Shown here: piece after piece, positions 1 through 8,681 of the stretch
Layout: each line of letters begins with the position of its first letter
How positions within the stretch are numbered: the stretch's first letter is position 1
Source of the DNA: Vibrio diazotrophicus
GTDB lineage: Bacteria; Pseudomonadota; Gammaproteobacteria; Enterobacterales; Vibrionaceae
Assembly: GCF_038452265.1 (NCBI RefSeq)
Contig: NZ_CP151842.1
Span: 3,224,001-3,288,000 of the forward strand
DNA: 64,000 nt
Direction of reading: 5' to 3'
Made by a program: the position numbers and the translations under genes
Notes under the pieces: model-generated
The model's input: the letters and a program-made list of their open reading frames with translations, nothing else
Told to the model about the DNA's origin: nothing
The model's database searches: none

Positions 1-453
1 TTCGGCTTTCTTTTCTGCCGATTTAGACTCTTCCTCAGTTGGCTGAGTTTGAGCTTGCGCAGTAACATTTATCGTTTCTGAACCATTCATTGACTCTGAA
101 ACATCCATAGTTTCTGCGCTCGTTGCGGCTGAATTATCCGCTGTTTGCGTATTGTTCGATGCAGCATAAGGACGCTGAACATCTTGCGCCGCTTGCTTTA
201 GCTTATCGACCGATTCTTGAAGTTCAGGTGAAAGATTTTTCATACCCATTTGCTCAGCTTTGCGCAAGTTTTCTTGTAACTCTTGCACTTTCAGCTCATG
301 AGCCAACTCATCTTTCACACTGTTCGCCATACTTTTCGCCGCACCAATAAATTTGGTCACGCTGCGAATAGCATGTGGCAAACGTTCAGGACCTAATACC
401 ACTAAAGCAACAACAGAGATTAATACCAGCTCCCAAAAACCGATATCGAACAC
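1..453 (-). CDS. tatB: Sec-independent protein translocase TatB (partial, 3' end outside window)
   Basis: TatB is the membrane subunit that, with TatC, receives twin-arginine signal peptides on folded substrates. The visible N-terminus begins with GTG (451-453) and encodes a short hydrophobic helix (MFDIGFWELVLISVVALVVL), the conserved G-P-E-R-L-P hinge and an amphipathic helix, followed by a polar, low-complexity tail rich in Q, S, E and T. It starts three bases after the tatA stop codon, so the two are co-transcribed. The reading frame is still open at base 1 after 151 codons, so the C-terminus and presumably tatC lie outside. The GTG start is chosen because it gives the family N-terminus MFDIGF exactly. 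Confidence 0.93.
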   Translation of the reverse strand, partial: MFDIGFWELVLISVVALVVLGPERLPHAIRSVTKFIGAAKSMANSVKDELAHELKVQELQENLRKAEQMGMKNLSPELQESVDKLKQAAQDVQRPYAASNNTQTADNSAATSAETMDVSESMNGSETINVTAQAQTQPTEEESKSAEKKAE

Positions 454-456
454 TCT

Positions 457-696
457 TTACGCCTGCTCTTTGTCTTTTTTGGTTTCAGTTGAAGCAGCTG
501 TTTTTTGTTGCTCCAAGTTCTTTGGTTCAAAGTCAGCGTCTTTTTCTTCTGGCTTCTCTTCTTCAGCCATCGCCTTTTTGAAACCTTTTACTGCACCACC
601 AAGATCACCGCCGATGCCACGTAATTTCTTTGTACCAAACAATAGAACTACGATCACAGCAATGATAAGAAGTTGCCAAATACTGATACCACCCAT
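457..696 (-). CDS. tatA: Sec-independent protein translocase TatA
   Basis: TatA forms the oligomeric pore of the twin-arginine translocase. The 79-residue protein has one N-terminal membrane helix (about residues 5-21, IWQLLIIAVIVVLLFG), the F-G-T-K-K-L hinge, an amphipathic helix (about 25-45) and a charged Glu/Lys-rich tail. This is the usual TatA length and layout. It precedes tatB in the same transcript and follows ubiB. A Tat-type multicopper oxidase at 62457-63833 is a possible substrate in this window. Confidence 0.96.
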   Translation of the reverse strand: MGGISIWQLLIIAVIVVLLFGTKKLRGIGGDLGGAVKGFKKAMAEEEKPEEKDADFEPKNLEQQKTAASTETKKDKEQA

Positions 697-746
697 TATT
701 TCTACCTCGGGGTTATTTACTCATAATGATTTCTGAAGTTTATCGC

Positions 747-2381
747 CTAACGACGATAAGCCCGCCAACTAAACAGCCAAAATGTGAAGCCTGCAACCGC
801 ACTGCCCACAGCTAACTGCTCAAAGTGACTGGCGACCAGTATTGCCGAGCATACGACTAATGTGGCGCCAATACCAAATAAAAACTTGCCTGTAGCCTGC
901 TGACGTTTTGTTTCTCGATACCCTTGGTAAAGCTGATCAATACGCTGATTCATCACTTTACCTTGGCGTAAACTGTCGTATAGCAGCTCTGGTAACTCAG
1001 GTAATTTTTCTGCCCAGAATGGCGCACGCTCTTTCAGTGCGTTGATGACAGCTTGCGGCCCCACTTGGTTCATCATCCATTTTTCTAGGAAAGGTTTCGC
1101 CGTTTGCCACAAATCGAGTTGCGGATAAAGCTGGCGGCCAAGCCCTTCAACATAAAGCAGAGTTTTCTGCAGCAATACCAATTGTGGCTGAACTTCCATA
1201 TTGAATCGGCGCGCTGTATTGAACAGGTTCAACAGCACGTGGCCAAACGAAATTTCACAAAGAGGTTTTGCAAATATAGGTTCACAGACGATACGAATTG
1301 CGACTTCAAACTCATCAATATTGGTATCGTGAGGTACCCAGCCAGAATCAACGTGCAGCTCAGCGACTTTGCGGTAATCTCGGTTAAAGAATGCCAAGAA
1401 GTTTTCGGCTAAATAACGTTTATCTTCGCTGTTGAGTGTGCCTACGATGCCACAGTCCAAGCCAATCCACTGTGGATTTTCTGGATGTTCAGGGTTCACA
1501 AACACGTTGCCCGGATGCATGTCGGCATGGAAGAAACTATCGCGGAACACCTGAGTGAAAAACACGCTCACTCCGCGTTCAGCTAACAGCTTCATATTGG
1601 TGCCATTTGCTTGCAAACGTTCTACGTCAGAAACCTGAATGCCGTATATTCGCTCAGAAACCATGACAGTTTCATTACTCAAATCGCTAATTATTTCAGG
1701 AACGTAAAGTTCTTCACTGTCTTCGAAGTTACGACGCAAGCGAATTGCGTTGGCCGCTTCTCTGCGCAAATCCAACTCATCGATCAGCGTTTTTTCGTAC
1801 TCTCGTACCACTTCGACTGGCTTGAGACGTTTAGTCTCCGGAGTCGCTTTGGCAACAATCCGCGCCATGCGATACATCAACTTAATATCGGCATCAATCA
1901 CAGGGCGAATATCAGGACGAATCACTTTTAAAACGATCTCGCGGCCGTTTTCTTTTAGTTTCGCAGTGTGCACCTGAGCAATTGAAGCTGACGCCAGCGG
2001 TTCGATATCAAAATCGTCAAACCAAGTTTCTAAGCTGCCGCCGAGCGCTTTTTCCATCTGCTGTTTTGCCTGCTTGCCGTCAAATGGCGCAACCTTGTCT
2101 TGCAGCAGCGCAAGCTGATCAGCGATATGTGGCGGGAACAGATCACGACGAGTCGACATCATCTGACCAAACTTAATCCATACTGGCCCCAACTCTTGCA
2201 GCGCAAGACGCAGACGTTCACCTAACGGCTTATCACTGTGCTGATTACGAATCCAAAACAGCGACTTACGCAACAATCGTGGTGCTTTTGCTAATTGATG
2301 ATCAGGAAGAAATTCATCCAGCCCATATTCGAGCTGAACTTTGATAATTCTATATAGGCGCTTAAGTTCTGAAGGCGTCAT
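747..2381 (-). CDS. ubiB: Ubiquinone biosynthesis protein UbiB (atypical kinase/ATPase)
   Basis: UbiB belongs to the ADCK/UbiB protein-kinase-like family needed for aerobic ubiquinone synthesis. It is thought to act as an ATPase that helps membrane-bound intermediates reach the Ubi complex. The 544-residue protein carries the family KxGQ motif (KFGQ, residues 70-73), the A-S-A-S-I-A-Q-V-H nucleotide-loop variant, a kinase-like D-M-H-P-G-N catalytic loop, and two hydrophobic segments at the C-terminus (from about residue 499) that anchor it. Its start lies three bases after the ubiJ stop, in a ubiE-ubiJ-ubiB-tatA-tatB run. Confidence 0.96.
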   Translation of the reverse strand: MTPSELKRLYRIIKVQLEYGLDEFLPDHQLAKAPRLLRKSLFWIRNQHSDKPLGERLRLALQELGPVWIKFGQMMSTRRDLFPPHIADQLALLQDKVAPFDGKQAKQQMEKALGGSLETWFDDFDIEPLASASIAQVHTAKLKENGREIVLKVIRPDIRPVIDADIKLMYRMARIVAKATPETKRLKPVEVVREYEKTLIDELDLRREAANAIRLRRNFEDSEELYVPEIISDLSNETVMVSERIYGIQVSDVERLQANGTNMKLLAERGVSVFFTQVFRDSFFHADMHPGNVFVNPEHPENPQWIGLDCGIVGTLNSEDKRYLAENFLAFFNRDYRKVAELHVDSGWVPHDTNIDEFEVAIRIVCEPIFAKPLCEISFGHVLLNLFNTARRFNMEVQPQLVLLQKTLLYVEGLGRQLYPQLDLWQTAKPFLEKWMMNQVGPQAVINALKERAPFWAEKLPELPELLYDSLRQGKVMNQRIDQLYQGYRETKRQQATGKFLFGIGATLVVCSAILVASHFEQLAVGSAVAGFTFWLFSWRAYRR

Positions 2382-2384
2382 AAG

Positions 2385-3017
2385 TTATTTGGCAACCTCA
2401 GCGTTTTCCTTGCTTATTTTCTCTAGCAGTGCCGCTAGCTTTGCTTCTAAACGTGCAGCCTGACTTTTCACGTCATCGACTTGATCGCAGAAATAGGCGA
2501 TCTCTAACGGAGCGGGTGCAATGCGCCACTCTTCAGTCAGCACTTGAGCCAGATGGTTCTGATGCTTATTAAACTGAGACGTCAGCAAAGAGCCGACGTT
2601 CTTCGCCCCCTGAACCACTGTATGAGCAACCACATCACCAGTGACTCGTGATAGCCATTCTTCAATGTCAGGTTTGCAATCTGTCATCAACTGAGAAAAT
2701 TTCTGAGCCAGTTGGATATCACCTTCCAGCACCAACTTATCTTGTTTGATGAGTTTAGTGATATTGGCTTGTTCACGCAGTTCTGGCAGTACAGACAGAT
2801 GCAGTGACAAGTAACAGTCTGGCTTGCCTTCATAATTTGCCAGTACATCGATCTGTTGGCTGAAAACAAACGTTAGAGTCTTATTCAGTTCTTTGAGATG
2901 CACTTGAATCACTTGCCCTTTAAGGCGAGCAAGACGACGACCCAAGTTAGGGTCGTCTTTAATCAGGGTATTTAGAGAGGTTTCAATCACCGCGGTGACG
3001 AGAGGTTCAAACGGCAT
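2385..3017 (-). CDS. ubiJ: Ubiquinone biosynthesis accessory factor UbiJ (SCP2 domain)
   Basis: UbiJ is a soluble lipid-binding accessory factor of the aerobic Ubi metabolon; its SCP2-like domain is proposed to hold octaprenyl intermediates. The 210-residue protein has an N-terminal SCP2-type domain (about residues 15-115) and a C-terminal helical, coiled-coil-prone segment (about 170-205, repeated L/A/E/K), through which UbiJ binds UbiK in E. coli. It lies between ubiE and ubiB with gaps of nine and three bases, the classic ubiEJB order, which supports the name more strongly than the poorly conserved sequence alone. Confidence 0.9.
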   Translation of the reverse strand: MPFEPLVTAVIETSLNTLIKDDPNLGRRLARLKGQVIQVHLKELNKTLTFVFSQQIDVLANYEGKPDCYLSLHLSVLPELREQANITKLIKQDKLVLEGDIQLAQKFSQLMTDCKPDIEEWLSRVTGDVVAHTVVQGAKNVGSLLTSQFNKHQNHLAQVLTEEWRIAPAPLEIAYFCDQVDDVKSQAARLEAKLAALLEKISKENAEVAK

Positions 3018-3026
3018 AAGCGGTCC

Positions 3027-3812
3027 TTAGAATTTGTAACCGCGGTGCAGTGCGACGATACCACCAGTCAGGTTGTAGTAGCTTGCTTGCTCGAAGCCTG
3101 CTTCAACCATCATACCTTTTAAGGTTTCTTGGTCTGGATGCATGCGAATTGATTCTGCTAAATAACGGTAGCTGTCTGCATCGTTAGCAATCAGTTCACC
3201 CATTTTTGGCAAGATATGGAACGAATAAGCATCATAAATTTTAGAAAGCGGATCTAAAACAGGCTTAGAAAACTCAAGCACTAACAGACGACCACCCGGT
3301 TTTAAAACGCGGTACATAGAGCGCAGTGCTTTATCTTTATCTGTTACGTTACGCAGACAGAAGCTGATAGTAATGCAGTCAAAATGGTTATCTGGGAACG
3401 GCAGTTCTTCCGCGTTCGCTTGTACGAAATCAATGTTGCCGACAATGCCGCGGTCACGCAGTTTATCGCGACCTACGTTAAGCATTGAGTTATTGATGTC
3501 CGCCAGAATAACGTGGCCTTTATCGCCAACAATACGAGAAAACTTCGCAGCCAGATCACCAGTACCGCCACCAAGATCGAGAATTTTTTGTCCCGGACGT
3601 GCGCCTGAGCAATCAATCGTAAAACGCTTCCATAGTCGATGAACACCACCCGACATTAAGTCATTCATGATGTCGTATTTCGCTGCTACAGAGTGAAATA
3701 CCTGAGCGACTTTGGTTGCTTTTTCTTCTTTACGAACGGTTTCGAAACCGAAATGCGTTGTGTCTTGATCTGTCATTGCTGTATTCGTTTGCACGCTACT
3801 ACTGTCCGTCAT
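3027..3812 (-). CDS. ubiE: Ubiquinone/menaquinone biosynthesis C-methyltransferase UbiE
   Basis: UbiE transfers a methyl group from S-adenosylmethionine to carbon 2 of the benzoquinol ring in ubiquinone synthesis and to demethylmenaquinol in menaquinone synthesis. The 261-residue protein has the SAM-binding motif I (I-L-D-L-G-G-G-T-G-D-L), the following D-I-N-N-S-M acidic strand, and the UbiE signatures Y-D-x-M-N-D-x-M-S-x-G and N-V-x-D. The chosen start has a GGA ribosome-binding site; a start 12 codons later (MTDQDTTHFG) would align better with E. coli but lacks a clear site. First gene of the ubiEJB-tatAB run. Confidence 0.96.
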   Translation of the reverse strand: MTDSSSVQTNTAMTDQDTTHFGFETVRKEEKATKVAQVFHSVAAKYDIMNDLMSGGVHRLWKRFTIDCSGARPGQKILDLGGGTGDLAAKFSRIVGDKGHVILADINNSMLNVGRDKLRDRGIVGNIDFVQANAEELPFPDNHFDCITISFCLRNVTDKDKALRSMYRVLKPGGRLLVLEFSKPVLDPLSKIYDAYSFHILPKMGELIANDADSYRYLAESIRMHPDQETLKGMMVEAGFEQASYYNLTGGIVALHRGYKF

Positions 3813-3837
3813 CGTTTCTATCCGTCATTGTGGTCGC

Positions 3838-3978
3838 TATATTCTTCCTACTTGAAGCTGCAGCGCTTTATGTTTTGGTATAGGGGCTACGTTCGGTCAC
3901 CCCAATCACATAGTTATCTATGCTCATGGGGATTCACTCACTTGCCGCCTACCTGCAACTCCAAGTAGTTTGAGTATA
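3838..3978. repeat. ERIC-like intergenic repeat, copy 1
   Basis: A roughly 141-bp imperfect inverted repeat with the ERIC core: GGGGATTCACTCACTT near 3929-3944 and TCACCCCAATCACATA near 3897-3912. Its outer ends read TATATTCTTCCTACTTGAAG and CCAAGTAGTTTGAGTATA. The reverse complement of 18705-18832 matches it closely except for about 13 extra bases near 3868-3885. It lies between rmuC and ubiE, in the only non-coding stretch there. ERIC elements are non-autonomous palindromic repeats of enterobacteria and vibrios that fold as RNA when transcribed. Confidence 0.85.
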
Positions 3979-4094
3979 TTGCGCCCGCCATCATTCGTTT
4001 CTTTTCAATTTGGTTGCTATGCAGCGCACTCTTTGTTTGAGTACTTTCCTTTTGAAAAAAGCGTTCAAAAAAGTGACTAAACTGCCGCGGGCAA

Positions 4095-5630
4095 TCAGTT
4101 TACTTTATCCTCTCCTTGATGTCTTTCTACTAAAGGGGCATTTTCAAAATCTTCGCCAATTTGTGCCTTTTCCGCCCACTGAGAATGGATAGAACGTTTC
4201 ACTTCAACCCCAAGCTGCTTAAAGCTTTCTGCCTGACTGATAGCATTTCCGCGACCAGTGACAAGCTTGTTCATCGCACCCTGATAATTTTGGTTGGCTC
4301 TGTCTAACGCAGAACCCAATCCTTCCATATCATCAACGAACAGGCGTAGCTTGTCGTAAAGCTTGCTGGCACGCTCGGCAATGAGACGAGCATTTTGGTT
4401 CTGGCGATCATTACGCCATAGGTTGTCAATGGTGCGCAGCGCCACCAGCAATGTGGTTGGACTGACAAGGATAATATTTTGCTCCATCGCATCTTTCACC
4501 AAGCTTGGTTCAGCCTGAATCGCGACTTGGAATGCAGGTTCCACCGGAATAAACATCAGCACATAATCGAGGCTCTCAATGCCGCGAAGCTGATGGTAGT
4601 CTTTCTGGCTTAAGCCTTTGATGTGATTACGTAGTGCAAGCAAGTGATCGCGCAGAGCAGCATCACGCTCTTCATCGGTTTCTGCATGGAAATAGCGCTC
4701 ATAAGCCACCAGCGCCATTTTCGAATCCACCACCACTTGTTTATCTTGTGGCAGATGAACAATCACATCCGGCTGATAACGCTTGCCCATATCATTTTGC
4801 AAACTAACCTGTGTTTCGTACTCATGGCCTTCACGCAAGCCTGATTCTGCCAGCACGCGAGCCAGTACGACCTCTCCCCAGTTACCCTGCTGCTTGTTGT
4901 CGCCTTTTAGTGCCTGAGTAAGGTTCAACGCCTCTTTTGCCATCTGTTCATTGAGGTTTTGCAAATTACGCAGCTCGTGCACCAAGGTGTGACGCTCTTT
5001 GGCTTCGTTGTTGAAGTTGTCATTCACCTGTTTACGGAAACCTTCTAACTGCTCTTTTAGCGGACTCAACAAACCATCAAGGCTCTGTTTGTTCTGTTGA
5101 TCCACTTTTGCCGCTTTATCTTCAAACACTTGGTTAGCAAGGTGTTCAAATTGCTGTTTCAAACGTTCTTCGGCGGTTTCCAGTAAACGTAATTTCTCTG
5201 AGTTCGATTCAAGCTGCTGTTGATGACGCGCTTCTTGCTCACGCAATTGGACATCAAGCTGCGCTTTTAGCTCGCGTAAGTGGTTCAACTCATCGTTGTA
5301 CTGATCTCGTTCAAGCTTCACGGCATCGAAATAGCGCAGTTTTTCCATAGCAGCCATCAGTTTGCCGTGCAGTTGTTTTAGCTCGAACTCTGCTTTATCA
5401 CGCTCTTGATCCAGCTCTTCCAGCTCACCCAAACTGTTGTTCAAGCTTACCTTCAGTTGCTCGATTTGCTGTTGATACCAGCGAGCATCATTAATAATTT
5501 GCTGATCGAGCAGCTGGGTTCTGACTTGCATTTTTTGCTTAACCCAAAGCCCAATCACGCCCCCAGATATTATCGCACTCGCGAGTGCAGGAGCCCAAAG
5601 CAGTATGTTGTTGATAATCCATTGCATCAT
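4095..5630 (-). CDS. rmuC: DNA recombination protein RmuC
   Basis: RmuC family proteins are predicted nuclease-fold proteins that limit recombination at inverted repeats; the biochemical activity is not firmly known. The 511-residue protein has an N-terminal membrane helix (about residues 5-28), a long coiled coil (about 45-240, rich in Q, E, L and K), then the conserved RmuC domain, recognisable by Q-G-N-W-G-E, Y-x-P-D-V-I-V and V-D-S-K-M. The C-terminal 60 residues are polar and variable. It is transcribed leftward with its own leader. Confidence 0.93.
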   Translation of the reverse strand: MMQWIINNILLWAPALASAIISGGVIGLWVKQKMQVRTQLLDQQIINDARWYQQQIEQLKVSLNNSLGELEELDQERDKAEFELKQLHGKLMAAMEKLRYFDAVKLERDQYNDELNHLRELKAQLDVQLREQEARHQQQLESNSEKLRLLETAEERLKQQFEHLANQVFEDKAAKVDQQNKQSLDGLLSPLKEQLEGFRKQVNDNFNNEAKERHTLVHELRNLQNLNEQMAKEALNLTQALKGDNKQQGNWGEVVLARVLAESGLREGHEYETQVSLQNDMGKRYQPDVIVHLPQDKQVVVDSKMALVAYERYFHAETDEERDAALRDHLLALRNHIKGLSQKDYHQLRGIESLDYVLMFIPVEPAFQVAIQAEPSLVKDAMEQNIILVSPTTLLVALRTIDNLWRNDRQNQNARLIAERASKLYDKLRLFVDDMEGLGSALDRANQNYQGAMNKLVTGRGNAISQAESFKQLGVEVKRSIHSQWAEKAQIGEDFENAPLVERHQGEDKVN

Positions 5631-5769
5631 AAAGGTTTACTTCGTCTAGTCGTGACTTAAGTCTGTTGACAAAAATGGTATTTCCATACTGGATAAATGT
5701 CCAGTTTGTGGCGCATTTATTCCACCGTTAGACTAGCCAAATAACGTCAAATAAAGTTAGGGAAAACCA

Positions 5770-6678
5770 ATGAACGAGCGTCGCGCATTAGGGCTAGGAC
5801 TGTCCGCAGTTCTGCTTTGGTCCACCGTTGCCACAGCTTTTAAACTCACTCTGGCAGAATTCACGCCGATTCAAATGCTCACTATCGCAAGTATTGTCTC
5901 AGCACTGGCTTTATTCATTATTTGCGCCCTAAGAGGTCATCTAAATCTGATCGCCAGCACCTTTTTTGCTAACCCTTGGTACTACTTGCTTCTAGGGCTG
6001 GTTAACCCTCTGGCTTACTATTTAATTTTATTTAAAGCGTATGCTTTACTTCCAGCTTCGCAAGCTCAGTCCATTAATTATAGCTGGGCAATCACCTTAA
6101 CGTTGATGGCAGCGGTTTTCTTGGGTCAAACTATCAGAAAGCAAGATTGGCTCGCCTGTATTCTCAGCTACTTAGGCGTTATTGTCATTGCCACCAAAGG
6201 CGATGTACTGGGTTTGAAATTTGACAGCCCACTTGGCGTCGGTTTAGCGCTGCTTTCCACATTGCTTTGGGCCGGATACTGGATTCTCAACACCAAAAAC
6301 CAGGCAGAACCCGTTGTCGGTGTACTACTTGGGTTCCTTGTGGCCATTCCGTTTACTATCGGTTTGAACCTTTATGAAAGCGCTCCATGGAGCCAGATAA
6401 CCTTTAACGGTTGGGCGGCAGTAACCTACGTAGGGCTATTTGAAATGGGCATTACCTTTGTGCTCTGGCTCGGCGCATTGAAAAGCACCAACAACACCGC
6501 ACGCATCAGCAACCTGATTTTTGCCTCTCCGTTTATCTCTCTCATACTGCTGGCAACGATTATTGGTGAGGAGATTCACCCTTCAACCTTAATCGGCTTA
6601 GTGATGATCATCATTGGTCTTGTTGTGCAACAACTGAAGTTTTCTCGCAAGCAACCCAGCTCGGTTTCATCTTCGTGA
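5770..6678 (+). CDS. EamA/DMT-family transporter
   Basis: A 302-residue inner-membrane protein with ten predicted hydrophobic segments and two internally similar EamA halves (about residues 5-140 and 150-290), typical of drug/metabolite exporters. The N-terminus (L-G-L-S-A-V-L-L-W-S-T-V-A-T) is a standard EamA first helix. The start is preceded by GGGAAAACC. Substrate cannot be read from sequence; amino-acid or metabolite efflux is the commonest role. It is divergent from rmuC and convergent with the HDOD gene. Confidence 0.88.
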   Translation: MNERRALGLGLSAVLLWSTVATAFKLTLAEFTPIQMLTIASIVSALALFIICALRGHLNLIASTFFANPWYYLLLGLVNPLAYYLILFKAYALLPASQAQSINYSWAITLTLMAAVFLGQTIRKQDWLACILSYLGVIVIATKGDVLGLKFDSPLGVGLALLSTLLWAGYWILNTKNQAEPVVGVLLGFLVAIPFTIGLNLYESAPWSQITFNGWAAVTYVGLFEMGITFVLWLGALKSTNNTARISNLIFASPFISLILLATIIGEEIHPSTLIGLVMIIIGLVVQQLKFSRKQPSSVSSS

Positions 6679-6720
6679 CTATGTTTTATTTACAAGACTT
6701 TACACCTCCCCTCTAAATTC

Positions 6721-6738
6721 CCCCCTCAACAGAGGGGG
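6721..6738. repeat. Short palindrome CCCCCTC-AACA-GAGGGGG
   Basis: A perfect seven-base-pair stem with a four-base loop lies between two convergent genes, preceded by CCCCTCTAAATTC. There is no T run after it on the plus strand, so it is more like a small intergenic repeat than a strong intrinsic terminator, although it could slow RNA polymerase in either direction. Confidence 0.5.
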
Positions 6739-6769
6739 AGAACCAAGAGCAACAGGTTTTGCGGTGGAT

Positions 6770-7594
6770 TTAAAACAATTGGTGAGCAAGCTCCACCCCA
6801 TGCCCCCTAACTTGGTCAATTTCAATATAAACATCAGATGATAACGCCAAGGCCTTCGCTGCTGGGTGACGAGTGAGGAAGGCTCGTTTTTCTCGTTCAT
6901 CAAACAGTGAGTCCCATCTTTTATGGATTTCGCGCGCTAAAAACAGCACACAGGCCAGACGTTTAGCTTCCGTTGCCTTCCCCGGATGATTCACATTTTC
7001 TATCGCATCCGCCATATCTGAAGGAAACTGCCACTCGCGAGCTAGCCTTGCCCCAAGCTCCTGAGCATCGGTATCGAGCAGCTCTTTTTGTACCGCAATC
7101 AACTCCTCACCATGATCAACGCGGTATTTTATTTGTGACGCAATATCTGGCTCTAATGCATGAATCATAAGTTCACCGATATTGTGTAGCACTCCGGTCG
7201 TAAAGGCTTCATTCGGGTCTAAGCGTGCGGCTCGCGCCAGCTTGCTGGCTATCATGGCAATTTCAAAAGTATTGGCCCAATAGTCTTTGATATTGAGGGT
7301 GGCGAGTTTAGGGAAAACACCAGACACAACCGAAGAAGAGATCAGCGTTCGCACCGCACCGCTGCCGACACGAATAATCGCTTCGTTAATCGTTGAAACA
7401 CCATGCGCGCCACCAAACTGGGCTGAATTTGCCATCCGCAAAACTCGGGCACTAAGCACTTGGTCCATCGACATCTTACGCGAAAGCTCACTGAAGTTGA
7501 GGTTCTCACTGTTCACCATGTTCAGTAGCTCTTGTTGAATACTTTCAATACGAGGTAATTCATTAAAACGAGAGAGCAAGGCTTCTTGATTCAT
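6770..7594 (-). CDS. HDOD domain-containing protein
   Basis: HDOD proteins have a degenerate HD phosphohydrolase fold and usually act in signalling rather than hydrolysis. The 274-residue protein starts at an ATG preceded by AAAGGAGTAGCCAGA; an upstream in-frame start would add 11 residues without a ribosome-binding site. The N-terminal LP-x-[IL]-x-S-I-x-x-E motif, the L-S-x-K-M-S-x-D segment, A-R-V-L-R-M-A-N-S and G-V-L-H-N-I-G match the family. No extra sensor or output domain is attached. It stands alone, convergent with the EamA gene. Confidence 0.88.
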   Translation of the reverse strand: MNQEALLSRFNELPRIESIQQELLNMVNSENLNFSELSRKMSMDQVLSARVLRMANSAQFGGAHGVSTINEAIIRVGSGAVRTLISSSVVSGVFPKLATLNIKDYWANTFEIAMIASKLARAARLDPNEAFTTGVLHNIGELMIHALEPDIASQIKYRVDHGEELIAVQKELLDTDAQELGARLAREWQFPSDMADAIENVNHPGKATEAKRLACVLFLAREIHKRWDSLFDEREKRAFLTRHPAAKALALSSDVYIEIDQVRGHGVELAHQLF

Positions 7595-7730
7595 TCTGGC
7601 TACTCCTTTTGCCAACCAACAAATCAACTATAGTTTAGAAATAATCATTGTTGAAAATGCCATGCGCTTTGCAGCTAAAGCTGGAATCTAGCTCAAGATA
7701 CTTGCTCTGATCATTGTTATTTAGCCAGTA

Positions 7731-7765
7731 AAAACAAAGCCAGAGAAGGTCTCCGGCTTTGTTTT
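7731..7765 (-). terminator. Intrinsic terminator after araC
   Basis: AAAACAAAGCC (7731-7741) pairs with GGCTTTGTTTT around a loop containing AGAGAAGGTCTCC. Read on the minus strand, the 11-bp stem ends in a T-rich tract ten bases after the araC stop codon. It should end the leftward arabinose transcript. Confidence 0.85.
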
Positions 7766-7775
7766 AGATAATTTA

Positions 7776-8681
7776 TCAGGTGATTTTCTCTCGATATAGT
7801 TTCGGGCTAACACCCGCTTTGCGCTTGAACACGCGAGAGAAATAAAGGGGATCGGAATAGCCGACTATTCGACCAATATGGTTAACTGAATAGTGAGTAG
7901 TCACTAACAATTGCTTCGCTCGGCTAATACGTTGGTCATCGCGCCATTGGGTAATGGTCATCTTCATTTCGTCGCGGAACAAGTGTCCTAAGCGAGATGG
8001 CGACAAGCAGGTATGCGCAGCAATTTCCTCAAGAGTGAAATCCTGATTGAGGTTTTGCGTCATGTAGTTAATCGCTTGAATGATTCGCGGATCAAGCGGT
8101 TTGCAGACCACATCCGGTTGTACTGATTTACAACGGATCAGTAACTGCTCAAGTAAGTTGATTGCTAAATCATCCCGATAGGGAAGGTCCGATTTAGCCG
8201 TATATTCGATATCAACAAACAAGCTTTCAATGTGTTCGATATCCTGCGCAGACAAGCCGCTGGTGACATAAACACCATTACGCTCTTCCTGCCAGTTTAA
8301 CCAGTCATTCCAAAATGCACGCGGCCGGAAATACACCCAACGGTGAAACCATGAAGCGTTGTCTTCTTTGCGACGGTAATAATGGGCGGCGCTAGGAGGA
8401 AACAGGAGTAAGTCTCCCGCTTTAACATGAAATTCATGTTCACCGGAAAAAATGGTGCCTTCACCTTTGCTGGTGATATTGATGATGTACCCTTTCATGC
8501 CGTTTGGACGATCAATGGTGTAGTCGAGCTCGTCACCTTCGATAATGGGTGTGAGACCTGCGACTAAATGCGCATCAAAGTCATACCCCGGCTTGAGTGG
8601 ATCTGTGTTTTGCATAGACCAACAATCATTAGAATTTTTTCTAGTGTATGTTGAGCCCGGAAGTATTGCGATTTTCGACAT
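7776..8681 (-). CDS. araC: Arabinose operon regulator AraC
   Basis: AraC is the L-arabinose-responsive activator/repressor of arabinose genes. The N-terminal cupin half shows strong E. coli AraC features (residues about 25-180): D-P-L-x-P-G-Y, H-L-V-A-G-L-T-P-I, I-D-R-P-x-G-M-K-G-Y-I and W-V-Y-F-R-P-R-A. The C-terminal half has two AraC helix-turn-helix units (L-S-P-S-R-L-x-H-L-F-R and V-G-Y-S-D-P-L-Y-F-S-R-V-F-K). The ATG at 8681 overlaps the previous gene's stop as TGATG, suggesting translational coupling. GTG at 8684 or ATG at 8615 are alternatives; the last matches the E. coli N-terminus better. Three candidate operators lie in this window. Confidence 0.94.
   Translation of the reverse strand: MSKIAILPGSTYTRKNSNDCWSMQNTDPLKPGYDFDAHLVAGLTPIIEGDELDYTIDRPNGMKGYIINITSKGEGTIFSGEHEFHVKAGDLLLFPPSAAHYYRRKEDNASWFHRWVYFRPRAFWNDWLNWQEERNGVYVTSGLSAQDIEHIESLFVDIEYTAKSDLPYRDDLAINLLEQLLIRCKSVQPDVVCKPLDPRIIQAINYMTQNLNQDFTLEEIAAHTCLSPSRLGHLFRDEMKMTITQWRDDQRISRAKQLLVTTHYSVNHIGRIVGYSDPLYFSRVFKRKAGVSPKLYREKIT

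Noticed and set aside
353..736. Open frame on the plus strand across tatA/tatB
   Set aside because: It lies opposite strongly conserved tat genes, has no ribosome-binding site and an improbable composition.
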